From Microvelia longipes (lineage: Eukaryota > Arthropoda > Insecta > Hemiptera > Veliidae): a stretch of DNA of 64,000 nucleotides. The notes under the pieces were generated by a model that was not told the DNA's origin, ran no database searches, and was given only the letters and a program-made list of their open reading frames with translations. Positions 25,220 to 39,800 of the stretch are shown here, in pieces (positions within the stretch are counted from its first letter, which is position 1; every line of letters starts with the position of its first letter). A program made the position numbers and the translations under genes. Location: NCBI GenBank assembly GCA_018340805.1, contig JACMZG010001863.1:29187808-29251807 (forward strand), given 5' to 3'.

Positions 25220-26490
25220 TGAATGATTAAGTAGTTAGGTAATAATTGCAATTATTCATTTTGATCATCAAAAATTGATTCACACAATGATTTATTCCAA
25301 CTTCAAATACTATTTCAGTTATAAGTTTTGTTTTACCCTACTCACAAGTAATATAGTCATTAAATTCTAATTTTGACTAAAACTCAAAAATCTGTTATAA
25401 TTACTTTTAATTTACATTAAACATTTGACAATATCATGATGCTTATACAATAGAAAAGTATAGAAAATAAAATACATTTGAAAAATTTAAAAATTAAATC
25501 TGCAGAAATTAGGGTTAGCAAAATCAAGGTTATCATACTTCAAACAAAAACATTTATTAATACTAAAAGGAAATTCAACACCAGCTAGTTGAAAGTCTTA
25601 ATATTTAACCATCATTCTCTAGTTATTATTATGTACAATTTACAAAAGTCATCATAATTATCTTATCTATTTTAAATTATTGTGAATTAAATAACTTTAC
25701 TTTAAAGCAAAAAATTAAGATTTATAGTTAAATAAGCTTAGATAAATATTAAAACTACATCCTGGTACTATTTTTACACATTTTTCTTAAATAAATTTTA
25801 AAAATAGACAAAATACAATCATGGAACAAGTATTATTTAAATTAATCTTGTGTTTATTATGAGCATATTATGAAATCAAAATATATTTACAAAGAAAACT
25901 AAGTAATGAGTATATTAAAGAGGATCTTAAATTTATGAATTGGAGGAACTAAATCATATCTTAGCTTAATATCTTAAGTTTTGAATAAATAATATTGTTT
26001 ACTCATCCCCTCCCCACTGATTAGTAATATATATTCCTCTATGCCCCTCCCCAATAATCATGTCCATTTCAAATTTATAAAATTATCAATATTTTAAAGT
26101 AGTATTAGTTATACATAAAAACATTAAAGTCGAAAACATAAGTCTCTTTTAACAGATTTAACTATAAAAATTATATACATTTCAAGCTGTCTATTAGTTA
26201 TTCTTAAATATGAAAAAAAATATTTACTCAGTCTAATAGGTAAATTATGGTACTTTAAAACAAATATTACTTGGAATCCTCTTATTGAACTTCAGTTATT
26301 TGGAGAAATCCCTGTCTTTGCCTTAGTTATCTATTCCACTTTGTAAAAAGTATTGACTTATCTACTTTCAATAAAAAAATTCTCTTAAGTAAGATTTCAA
26401 TAGAAATAGTAAGTTTAGGATTTTAATTAGTAAGTAGATTATACTTTAATTTTTAAAATATATATAAATATTGCTAATATAACAGTAGCT

Positions 26491-26584
26491 GTAGTATAAC
26501 ACACGGTTAAAATCAGTTGACAGCATGGGAAAATAGTGTTTGATGAAAACAATGTCAAATGATTTAAACCGTGTGATATACTAT
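26491..26584. mobile_element. 94-base inverted-repeat element
   Basis: The ends gtagtataacacacggttaa and, read inward from the right, atagtatatcacacggttta form a 20-base imperfect stem. The central atcagttgacagcatgggaa block has a near copy at about 19897-19920 in PSMB7 intron 1. Non-coding. Confidence 0.7.
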
Positions 26585-27841
26585 AAGTATTTTCAAAATG
26601 TCTGATAGAAGGAATAAATTTACTTAATAATAAATGCTACAGTTCTGTTAATTCACAAAGTTAAAATAATTGAAAGCACCAGTGGTGCCAAACTCATAAA
26701 GAGAGGGTGGTCAACACAAAAGACTGACACCAGTGCTGAGTGGCCACTCTGTTAGCTAAAAAATGAACTATTTATATCAAAGCACCTTTAAATTATAAAT
26801 AAATATCTATTTGAATATTAGTATTACTCTCCATTATTATGAATAATTTTGATAAAGACTCCTTATGGGAACTTAATTAATACATATTATTAATGAGGTA
26901 TTAATAAATATCTCCGTTTATACTTCTATAAATAAATTCTGTAGAAAAATAATTTATTTTCCCTGGTTTTCATTTTTCAAATTGCTGGGCAACCAATGTT
27001 ATTATTTACAGCTGTATTTATAATAATAATTGTTAAAACGTAATCATGATTTAATTATTTCCGTCCAAAAAGCTAATACTTGCTAATTTAAATTGATTTC
27101 AAAATTATCATTTAATATAAAAGTTTCATTGAACACTCTCATTTGCTTAAGTTGACAATGGATTCAGTATCTTGACTCGAGCTGTAACTTTCAACTGCTA
27201 TTAATTTCTTTTATAACCCAGTGCACAATAAATTGTTTGAAATGTAAAAAATAACTTGAGATTATATGATATTAAGCAAGTCTCATTATAAATGTGAAAG
27301 TATAAAATTTAATAGAGTAGGTTTGCAGTTAGTATATAGGAGGGACTGCCTCGTTAGTTGCTCATTTGTGCACCACCCAGCGCTGCAATCATTACTCTTG
27401 TTGACCAGCTTTTACTCTTTACTCCACAATTTATAAGTAAGTTATATGATCGGTAGCAACTGCTGTCAAAATAAATTATTCTGGACTGTATGACAAATTT
27501 TATTTTTTAAAGAAAGTCAAAAAAATTGTTTATGCAAATCTTGAAGTTGTAAAACCTTTATGTGTTTACTATAATTAAGTGGTTATGTCAAAGATTTATG
27601 CTTATATTAATTACAAATAATACATTACTAAAGTAAATTAAATGTATAAAATTCTGACAGATAAATAATGACACAAACAATCTGACGTGTTGATTCTCAT
27701 ATTACTCCATGACTTGCAAATTACAAGTCATCAAGTCAAACAGTTGCCTGACCTTAAATCACAAAGCAGATTGGGTGTCACCACCAAGGTGAAAACTATC
27801 AATAATTTTAACTACAATTGCTTCAAACAGAGATTGTGGAA

Positions 27842-30800
27842 TTATTTATGAATAATGAAATCCCAGGTATCTTTCCATCGCAGACTTACTACATCTTCGG
27901 CAGACAGAGGTGTAGTACCGTACGATAACACTGAGAATTTTCTAAACACAGCAATAACAGACAGAAGCCAGCCCAGAAGTATGAGATTCGCACAAGCTTT
28001 GGCCCACGCTCCGCAGTACTCTCTGAAATAAATTATTAAACAAAACATTACTATTGAGTGCATTGATTAGTTATAATTAGTTTGTATTGGATCTGCTCTG
28101 CTCCAATTTATCAATAATTTTGGCTGCCTTATTATAGATATATTTTTAATCTATATTAATGCAACTGGACTGACAGAAAAAAAGGTCACAAAATACTCAA
28201 CCCCCTCCTATTATTGCTTTTAACTTGACTCTTAGCTACTGCTCTATCCTTAAGGTATCACTTAACAGTAAAGTCACAACATAGTTGATCTTAACATGAA
28301 TTAAGAATGTATAACATCACATAAAAATTAAAATTACATTGATCTATTCTAAATTCTATGCACATGTAACTTGAAGTTTGAACAATAACCTTTCTTAATA
28401 AACATAAATAATTCAACAGTTATGAATTAATGGGCTGCCTGTGAAGCATACAATATCAAGAAATTGTCTAAGACCACAGCAATCTAAAGGTTACTAAAAT
28501 CATAAATGAAGTGTATAGAACACTTGAGCATATAAATAAAAATACAATGAGTTTCTACCGATTTATAAGGTACTGCAGGCTAATAATTAATAGCATTGCA
28601 GCTCCATGAAATGGGTGTTCCTTGACAAAATTAAATGTACTAGAAGTACTTAATCTTTTTTTTAATGCATTGACAACACAGGTCCTTAGCAGTAACCACT
28701 CCTGGATGGAGTGGTAAAAATAATTTAATTCTTATTAAATTATTTTAACTTCTTATTTTGTGTTACCTAGGTGCACAACAGAAATATACCTATATAAACA
28801 CTACATTTTTTTTTAATTCTTAAACTACTAATTTATTTATTATACACTATACTGCATTTTTATGCAAATATATAATTAGTAAATTAAATACTACAATAAT
28901 AGGAAATATAAAACTATTTTTTACCTAATTAAATTTAATAAGTGATCGACAACAGCAGCTGTAAGAAGAACTTGATGTAGAAAAGCTGGAAAATAATGAT
29001 GCAAGAAAAGCGTCCTATCGACAAAATAATAAGGAATATAATGAATCAGGAATCCAGCAAATAATACTTCCCCATAGTTCACAAACTTGTGCCACTCATC
29101 TGAAACAAAATAAAACTTTGATTACATTTTTATGTACTACTAATTTTCCATATTTATACCAAAAGTATAAATCTTAAAGCTATATTTCTCTACAGTGTTT
29201 TAATACCTCTTGAGTCACTTATTACCAAGCAAAGCTTTTGAAAATTATGCACTCTTAAAAATGATCGGATTAATTTGAAATTCGTGCACCAAGTTTTCTC
29301 TCATTATCAGCATACAGGTGAAAATTGAGGTTTGAGATGAAACTTGGCACATTTGTTGGTCTTGTAATAAATTTTATATGCATGGTAAATTCAAATTAAT
29401 GCTAACATTTTTTGTGAATTTTTAAGACATAAAAAAATTATTTCTGTAAGTATAACTAGACCCAAAGATTGATTTTTGTACCAAGTTTCAAATCTCCAGC
29501 ATTAACACACTAGGAGCATCAATGATAACAAACATACATGCAAGAGGTAAAACAGACAACTGAAACAGATAATTCAGGTGAAATCTTGGTTTCAGACTTT
29601 TAGTGTAAACAAAATACTTTTCCTATATAAACCTAAAATAAAAATTAGGAAAAGTAAAAAATCTCAATAACAAGCCTTTTATAAACCAATCTAAAAGTAC
29701 CTTGTATATAATGATAATTGTACAATTAATGTAATAAATTATTTGAAAAATCATTCACAAAATAAAACAATTACAAAGGTGTTTAAATAATTATTATCAA
29801 ACTTTTTCATAGAATAAAAGAACTTACTTTCACTAATATCAAAACATTTCCGTCTCCTCCTTAACAAATAGAATATGAGTAAAAAGAAGTATGCAATGAG
29901 ACCAAGACATGCTGAATACCAAATAACTATATTTCCCATCAAGTGAACCTGGCCCTGTAAATTAAGATAAAAAATTAATTACAATAAAATCATAAGATAA
30001 TTAAAAAGACAATGGTAAATTAGGCCAGACCCCAATCTAAAAAGTTGGTTGTAAGAAAATATTAATCATATTTTTTTTAGAACATCAAAAGTAAAGAAGA
30101 GTAAGTTGAATGAAACTGAGTATAGGCAAAATTTAGGACCCTCACAGTAGATTCATTATAAATACTATAGTGTGTCTGCCTTGTAGTTTGAAGTGTGTGG
30201 AAGTTTAGTAAGCAGCGAGGGCACGAGTTGTTCCTAGTTTTCACTAGACTCTAAGAGTCAGTGAAAATATGTATGATTGCTTGAAAAAAGCATAAGAGGA
30301 ACCATAGAAATCCACGGCTCTTCTGTCTAGATTAGATGAAATATACCTACACTTGAAATTAAAAGGAGTAGAACACTATCTTAGCGAGCTGGCAAAAAGG
30401 GCCCAACAACGTGGCCTGGTAGTTACTACCACTCCCCCCATATTACTACTAATAGTAGCATTTAAAGAGCTCGTTGTGATTCAATTAATGCAAAATTAAT
30501 AATGTTACCAGGGTACCACTGATCATACTGTCAGGATCAAAAATGTAAACTCAAATTGTTTTGCTCCATCTTTGGCCCAACTTAATCTATGTTACTTTTA
30601 TTGGATAATGTAATACAGCTCACTTAATAATATAGGAAAACAACCTAAATCTACAGATCAAAAACTAATGGACTTAAAAGATACCTAATTTCAGACTGTT
30701 TTTAGCACATTTAAAAAAATGAGATTATTTTACAGTTGGTTGGTCAAAGAGTGCAATCACTGATTTGTTAACACAATCACAGAGACTTACATTATGATGC

Positions 30801-33800
30801 TGTGAGACCCAATAAGCTATTCCTCTAGTTAAAACAGGCCAGTCAGTGGGTTCAGAAGCATACATATGATTAGTGTTGGGCTCTTGCGATGGAAAGAGCA
30901 TTTTATATTGAAGTTCAAAGAATTTGGAGAGAAAGCTTAATCTCGTCTGTCGGAGTGGTATCATTTCAGCTTCCACCATTTCCCTCTCTCTTTCCTTATC
31001 ATCATCATCTATAAAGACATTGAAAAGTCAAAACATCAATATTACATCAGTTATTATTATAATTATGTTAAAATAATTGGAAACTACAAATTTTAATAAT
31101 TGATTTAAAAAGAAATCAATAGCATTCGGTTTTATAAAATATACAACGGTTGATACCAATCATCATCAGTAGAATCAACTGTATCTATAAGATAATCAAA
31201 ACCATTTAGCTATAAACCATAAATTAAGCGATTCATACTAATATGACACAATCTTGCTTTATAAACCAAAACTGTTTTAATCTTGGTAAAAGCTCTTCTT
31301 AAATAAATAATTTTGATAGTTCACCATAATTCAGTTCTTTTTTTACTAAGTATGATATAATTTAGTACGATAAAAAGGATTAAAGTGTTATAGCTAATCA
31401 TTGATAAGTGTAGAAGCTATCTACAATTTTTAACATTAAAAAGTAAGTTTTCAACTAATAACAAATTTCCAAAAACTGATACTTCTAAAAAAATTAGAAA
31501 AATCAATAACTACATGTGTGACGCTATATTATAATTAACAAAATTTTGAGGGAACAACTACCCTGTTAAAATTGTTTTAATAATATTTTATATCGTATTT
31601 ACAAAAGTATATATTTATTAATAGTTTCTATATAAATAAAAAAATATTACTTTTTGTGTATCTATGCTCTTCAACATTCCAAACAGTGTCATCTTGTTTT
31701 ATATTGGAATCAGTAACTATTTCAAACTGGTTGTACCCCCAGTCAGGGAGCTGACGCCCACTGAATTTTAAAGCTTGACTTGAGTTGACATGTATTAATC
31801 TTACCTGTAAAGAAAAAAATTGTTAATTTTGTATGCCTTAATTTAAAGAACAATGTTTTAAAATTAATTGCCACACAGGCTACAGTATTCACTTTACTGC
31901 CAGCCGCACAAATATTTTTACAAAATGTAATTATTAAATTAAAGAATAAAGACAACTAACATCATTTTAGAGAGTAATCATTCTTACAAAGGTACAAAGA
32001 CTGTAAGTGGGAGCAGGTTTGAACAACCAAGTACAATTAACCTTCAAATGAATTAAAAATAAGGGAATACAAAACTGTTACCTTCTTCTAATAGTTTCTT
32101 CTCCTACTAAACAACCCACTTATGAAAATAGGTCATCATAATTAACAATTAGGCTATTGGACATTTTAATAAAAATAATAGTGCTTAATAAATACCATTG
32201 ATTCTATTGTTCGCCAGTCATCACCAACTTCATCCTTATTAATAATATTGACGGTCCAGTAGATTTGAGCTGGCATGGACACATTGTAGTCAATATAACA
32301 ACTTACTTCCTGTCAACATTAAATAAATTATTTTACACTAAGATATTTAATTTAAATATCTTAAAACCATTTTTAAACCATTGTTGCACAAATAAAATAA
32401 TTGTTTTTTTTACATTGGAGGCTATCTTCTTATTTTTCCCTTATTTGTCATGACAGTTTAGTTATTTATTTATTCCCCAATGCAGAACTATGCCTCCATA
32501 ACAAATATTCTAAATTAAAAAACAAATTTTTAATATTTTGGAAATTTATTAAATAATTTAACATAGTAACAGGATTGTTCCTTGATTATGTCAAGGAATG
32601 AAATTAATATGTAATTAACAATAGGTATAAAATTTACAAAGGAAGAAAAAAACACTAATTAATTTACACTGACTGAAAAATATGTTTGAAGGTATGAGTC
32701 TGAACTTAAAGATCATCAACATATTTCCTTTCTGTACTTGATTCATGGTATATTATGCCTGATAAGCAGAAAGGCTTAAAACGTGCATTACATTATATTT
32801 ATAATTTACACAAAATGTTCACACTTACACATGAACATTGTGATTTTTCTATGTAGGCAATGGATCAAGAAGATGTGCGTCTCATTTTCTTAATTTTCTT
32901 TAATTTGAGATAAGAAGCACAGGGTGCTAAAATATCAAGAAAATGTAATAAAATTTTATCTGTAAAGTCATCACCTGATTGTGAGGAGACATTGGAGCTG
33001 AAACATCATGAGAATTAAGAGATCTACCAGTTATACCATGCACAAGTTCTACAATCTCTCCGTGTTTAATTACGTCAGGAGGTGATCCAACAACTAATCC
33101 CTTCCTGTCTGGTCTTTTAACTATCCACCAGTTGTTTACATCCTAAAAAAATAAAAATTCAAATTAGACCTAATGAAACGCACACATATTCTGTGCTAAA
33201 CATAATGTAAACATAACGCACACATAATGTGAGCTAAATTGCACACATATTCAGTAATAAAGTACACACGTTTACAGTAAAAAATTGCACATGTATACAG
33301 TAATAAATAACACTCGTATACAGTAATAAAGTGCAAAAAATACATAGTAATAAAGTGTTCAACCTAATTTGAGAGACCCTTATTCGTATTTTTTAGTTAA
33401 ATTTAGGATTAAGGATACATTTTAAAGAGAAATAAAAAAATATGGAAGTCATTTATAATTACTACCTTAAAGAATAACAAGTGACTTGTTGTTGATGAGA
33501 TGAGCCTCTGTTATCGGTGTATTTCACAGGATAAACATTAGCATGCGAATGCAGCCAGCAAGCGCGACCATGTGTGTGCCTTAAAGTGATCTGGGAACCA
33601 TGAGCAACACCTACAGGCTGACCTGCTGTGATACTAGCAAGTCCACCCTAAACACAATACATAATAGTTTGTATGAGATACATCAAGTTTCAGAACTTGA
33701 AACCACCATGTTAGAAAAACATCTTATCTTTAAGGAACAATTACAGATAAGATCTTCAAGTATAATAATAATCTTTATTTTATGAACTATTAAATTACAA

Positions 33801-36800
33801 CAATTAATATAAAAATTCATTTTACAATTTTTCATAATTCTGTTTTATTTTTTTAGATGTTCTGTACATTAAGAATAATGACCTATTTATTATAATTTTT
33901 TATGTTTTATTAATGATGCGTTTAATTTTTATTTTTAAAAAAGTAAATGAAAGAAAAATTAAACTCACTTACAGAACTTACTCATCTGAGTCAATTACAG
34001 GACTAATCTGAGAGACTTTACAGGAGAGTGGAAGAGACTAAGTCAAATAAATATCCTATGATTTATATTTGACCCTTCTTAATGTTATGCTCGTCATTAA
34101 TTTTTGATATTTAATACCATTTGGTAGTAAATAACAACATTAACAAATGTATTTTTTAAATCCAATAGAGTTTTCAAGATATTTTGTTTTTAGAAGCTCA
34201 ATAGGGGATTTTGAAACATTCAACTAAATATGCAATATAATAGCAAATTTTTAATAAAAGGAAGAAAATAACATACCTCTAAACTTGCTTGAAAAGCGCT
34301 AGTCATAATATTGTCGTGTGGTCCTGCCTTAGTAAGGGTGTTCAGATGCAAATAAAATATCCCTATATACGTTAACAAAGGAAGGACCACGAGTAAGATT
34401 GCTCTACAACTAGCTTGTAATATTAAATGTCTGTACGAAAGTGAACGACAGCCAATCAGTGACCACAGATCTCGAGCCACCAGACAGCCACAAAGAACTA
34501 ATGACCAAATACCACTGTATTTGACACTGTAAAAATATAAATTCAGATAAACAGGGACCAGGAGAAAGAACAACAGAGAACAGTAAAAGAAAGATACAGT
34601 AATACAGTATAGTGATACAGTAACAGTAATACAGGATAATGAAATAAGTAAAAATTTGATATCCATTTTTTATTAAATATTCATGTTTCAGCACCTACAG
34701 ATCTAATCTACAGATAAAATGGTGTCTGTATCGATATGCAATTTTCTTAGCATAATACAAGCCATATGACACCACTGAATCAGATGAAACTTAGTAAAAA
34801 AAATCAAGTTCTATACGAAAATGAACTGATTCGATTTTGGGGAAAAATCAACATGGTATCTCAAAATAGCATTAAAATTTTTAAAATATTCCAAACATTT
34901 TTGGAAAAATATTTTTTGCTGTGAATTATTTAAAGTCCAAATTTAAGTGTTCTTAAAGCTGGGGTCTGCTTTTTGTAGAATTTTTCATTTATAAGATGGA
35001 GCCCCATAGTTCCATATAGTTTGTAAATAAAAATAAGTTAAAATATAAAATTACTAATTAAATTGTTCTTTACAAATAAATTAGCAATAATATTAGCAGC
35101 ATCCTTACCATGCACAAAGAGTAAGAAAAAATGTAGAGGTGCCAAGAAATGTCCACCATTTTGCAGATGACAAGCTTGAGTGGACTTTTCTAAATTTAAG
35201 TAAAAGCAAGAATCCTAAGAGTAGAAAAAATAAAAGGATTGATTCCATTAATATGAATCTACTTTGAGTTAGAACAGCATTATCTAAAAAATAAGCAGAA
35301 AAAATATTAAAACAAAATGATTATGAAATATTTAATGTTTGCGTTATTTCAGAAATGTTTTAATTTCAAATCATAGCAATATTTTACTGTTTGAAACCCA
35401 TTTTTTATTTTAAATCTTTTCATTAAAATATTTTAGGGTTGGGCTCTACTTCACAACAATTTAGGACAAATACTAAAAGTTAAAATCATTTTACTCAGTA
35501 TAACATCAGTAATTTGTAAATACAAATAATATTATGTTATATATTTATATCATATATTTGTTCAACATATTCAAATACTAATAATAATAAAAATTAAAAA
35601 TAACTTAGTTACCAAAAAGTAGAAGTAAAGCAGCTAATATAGCAGTCTTTTGTCTACAACCCAATTCTATAATTAAATAATAAGCTAAAGGTATAATTAG
35701 GCTGCCACATAATGCAGGCATAAATCTAAGAGCAAAAACAGGAACCTCATCAGGCCATTCACTACCGATTCTATCAAATTTAATATTAGTACCTGAAACG
35801 AGAACAAAAATTAATACATAATAAACATTTAACTTGATAAATTAAAGATAACATTTTTTTGTCTCTTCCTAATAATATTTCATTAAATAACACATAGCTC
35901 ATCATCATTACCTACTAAATAAATTAAACTATGTCAAATAAAATTAAACAATAAAGTACCCTCCATTTTTAATGAATTTTTATCATGAAAACGATGCTTA
36001 TGAGGTTGTTCGGATGACAAAAGTCGAGGGGGGAGTGGCAGGTATCAATGCGCCGTCATCAACCCAAGTTATAATGTCATAAAAAAGTTTTTTTGGAAAA
36101 AATATTTAGGTAGACGACAAGCTTAAATGAATAAGACCAGTCTAAGCTGAATTGGACTATTCAGTAGTGCTAGATGGTAAGAGGGTGGTATGAAAGAAAG
36201 GCTTTCACCTCTTGTCCTGCCTTTGTTGGAGCCCCAGCCCATGAAGTGGCCCAATGGGTTATAGGCTCATAGGGGCCAAAGGCCTGTATTTAATATAATG
36301 TAATGAGCAGACAAAAAATCTTTAATTTTTATTCATCATCACTGCATTCTGCAGGTCAAATCACCATTTTATTGGCCCTAGTTTAAAATAATAGATTTGA
36401 TAAGTCCACATCCTGCCAAAAATGTATTTTTATATGTTTACAAAATTATGGTAAAATAACATTTCCATAGACATGGAGGGCCTTCAAGCTGATCATAATA
36501 TGACATGACATTCAGTCTATGACTTGATTTTAATTCACCTTTTTCACAGGCAATTATGGTCTTCTGTGGTGAGTTGTTTAGTAGAAAATTAGAAGAGTTA
36601 GTATAAAAAAACTCTTCCTTAGTACTATAGCAAGAATTTTTTAAATAGATTTCTAATACTTCAAAATAAGACTTACCATTAAAGCCAACAAAATGGGCTG
36701 CTAAAGCAATTATTTGCTTCCCTAGAGGTGGGTGAACATCAAAGAAAAATGTTTTTTTCATGTACATATTAACATATTTACCATAGTGGAGCTCATCAAA

Positions 36801-39800
36801 TCTAAAAACAAATTAATTAATAAGGTAGAAACTTAATTAAAAATATATTATACATTACAACAATTATTTATAGACCTGAACAATGAATTAACTAATTAGA
36901 GAAAGTAAATCCTTAGATACTAAAAAGGAAGAGGTAAACTAACCATATGCCAAGGAGCAAACCTTTAATTTAAATTCATTATTTCAACTATTATTTTTTT
37001 AATTCAATCAAATAAAAATGGAAACCACAATAGGATAAATCATTTCTAAGAGTTTATTTATTTTATTTGATGGTTTTCATTGTTAATTGAATAAATTTCA
37101 ACTAATATAAATAAATTTTTTTTCACTTTTTTAAAATATAGAAATACAAAATGAAATAACTATCATTTAAAGAATACAAATAGAAGAGTATAAACACCAG
37201 AAAGAGTACAAAGAAGAATAAAGCAGTATTGAAAGGGGTGGAACCTACAGCTAAGGCTACCTCAAGGCAGCAATGCCTAAGTGTGGGGCTACAAAGTAAC
37301 ACATAGAAAATAACAAGGTAGGGTTGCTAAGCTGATATTTCATTTTTAATGTTGTCATATATTTTTAGTTCTTTAACTATGAATAAACGAATTAACTATC
37401 ACTAAAAGAAAGATCTGATTTGTACAAATTTATATCCACTTCTTTTTGATTTGTTAACTCCACCTTGGGGTTTTAAGAAAATATAACTTTTAATTGTTTC
37501 CCTTATATTCTATAAACAACAGAAAAGTGTGATAGGTGATGTCTCAAAGGTTTTATTGGTCATACTTACACTATATGCCTTGGCTCCTCTAGCTTGTAAA
37601 ACCTGGTGCCAACAGCAAGGAAAAATAATGTGGTAGCAACTGCATCAAATTCTATCTTAAAATTAAAGTCCGTAGACGGACTTTTAACTAAAGATGATTC
37701 TATTGGCATTTCAGAAGTTGATTCACCATCACCCTATAACATTAAAATAAATGATAATTTAAAAAACAAACAAGATAGCAATATAACATTTACATTCTTT
37801 CAATACATGGGTACTCAGCTCCCCTGAATGGCAGGCTTATACCCCATACATGCATGACACTTATAACCAATGTAAAGATTTTGGACTAAATAAAAAACAG
37901 CTGGTCAACAAGGGAAACTACTGCAGGGCTGGATGGCCACTTTGGACAAACTTTGGAATAACTAATGAGTTAAATTTACCTGTTAATCCCACCTAAATAA
38001 CTCTATTAGATTTAATATTTCATATTTATAATGAGGAAACAACTCTTAATATCCTAATAAAGGCTCTGCTAGTGCTCTCTTAAAGGCTTACAAAATATCT
38101 TAAGATGTCAAGTTGTTTTTTTTATATTTTGTACAATTCATTGTGAACAAGGTTATTATAGAAATTATTGGCCGTTAAAAATTACAGCTTGAGCTTTTAA
38201 TATACTAATTTCAACATCAACAATAAAAAACAATTAAATAAAACTTAAGTATTAATTGATAATTTTGAAATCAATTTAAATTAATATACACATTAGCTTT
38301 TTGAATAAAAATAATTTAGTCATAATTATGTTTTGACAATTAGTGATAAAAATGCAGCTATAAATAATAATACTGGTTGGCTACCAACCAATATTATTAT
38401 TTGTCAAGTGTGTTGACTACCTCTCAATTTAAGTCCGACACACCTGCTTGGAAGCTAAAATCTACACATATATGTAAAAATGGTATCGTGGAATAGCCTA
38501 GCAATAATGTGGGAAACTATCATACTAGTTGTACTGTATTTTGGGCTGTCTCCCAATTTCAATAAAAGAATTTTTTTACATTAGTGTAATAGCAGCACCC
38601 CAGCAATAAATGAGGTTACATAAATGACTATATCCTGTTATTAAAGAAGGTAATGTTTGCTTACAGTTACTATTTCTTTTAATTATTTTAAATTCTTTTC
38701 CGTTAGAGTATGAAAAGGGACCAACACGAAAAATGAAAACAAATAAATTTCAACAAAAAAAATATTTTAAACATAAAATAAATAAATACATCTGTATATA
38801 AATATATAAAGAAGATTAAGGCAATAATGTATCAAATAAGTAGGTTTTACTTTAAATGAAGAATAGGTCCCTTATAATATTCTTATCCCATTATAGATAG
38901 TATGATAAGGGAACTACCCTTCATTTAAAGTAAAACCTACTTTTTTGAACCATTATTGCCATAATCTCCCTTATCATGCCCTACTCAAAGCCATAATGCT
39001 CTACAAATCCGATAAAGGCTATATTATATTCTTCTAGGACGGGTCCCTCAAAATAATACTCTTTCCCAATTGTATATAGTATGATTACGCACCCACCTTT
39101 ATTATTTATTTTATGCATAAAATAAACATTTGTCTGTCAAAAATTTGTAGAAAATTCATTTGTTTTGATTTTTGCCGGTAGATCCATTGATGACAAGGGA
39201 TCTACCGGCAAAAATCATGAACTCCAACCTTCTTTTCAAATATAAGACCCCAACCAGTGTGTTTTAAGATATGACTAAACAAAGACATTGGCTGAGAGAT
39301 CAAAACATGGCCAGGCTTTATCGCCATTGTTTGTGGATAGCCTGCACCCAAAACCATTAGGTTACACTTATATTCCTTGTTTACCCGTGTTAGATAAACA
39401 TATTGCAAATTGATTCTCACACTTAGAATAATACTAAATACAGAAGGTACATAACTAATCAAGGCCAATTATGTTAAAAGTAGCCCTTGTCAACTAAATG
39501 TATGAATCGTATTCCGCCACCCTTTTATCAAACTTAAGGTTTTTCAAGTTCTTTTAATATTTAAATCTTTATTTCACGGTATTTTGTACCAGTTACAAAA
39601 AAAATAACATCACAAAAAAAAAATAGTTATTACATTTGTTCCTTATGATCTTTCTTCATTAGTGGATATTTATAACACACTTATAAAATAATATTTTGCT
39701 GCTAGGGAGGTACCTCTACTTAGGACCACCATTAAACCAGCTTTTGTGTTATCAGTGGAATTCAATTGAGTTTACGATCCTATGCTCCTTCTATATTAGT

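Larger units (their letters stand above)
23914..27841. other. Tail-to-tail intergenic region, PSMB7 to POMT1
   Basis: AT-rich spacer. It contains a 419-base CAGGGTG-ended MITE (24801-25219) and a 94-base inverted-repeat element (26491-26584). Neither strand shows a coding region. The last part, up to 27841, should include the POMT1 3' UTR. Confidence 0.6.

Noticed and set aside
34527..34666. N-terminal extension of the exon 6 frame ([15 protein letters not shown]...)
   Set aside because: It is intronic read-through upstream of a good TTTTTACAG acceptor; the family continues from exon 5 instead.
34410..34694. Second minus-strand frame over POMT1 exon 6
   Set aside because: Shadow of the exon in another phase; the exon 6 frame [16 protein letters not shown] is the real one.
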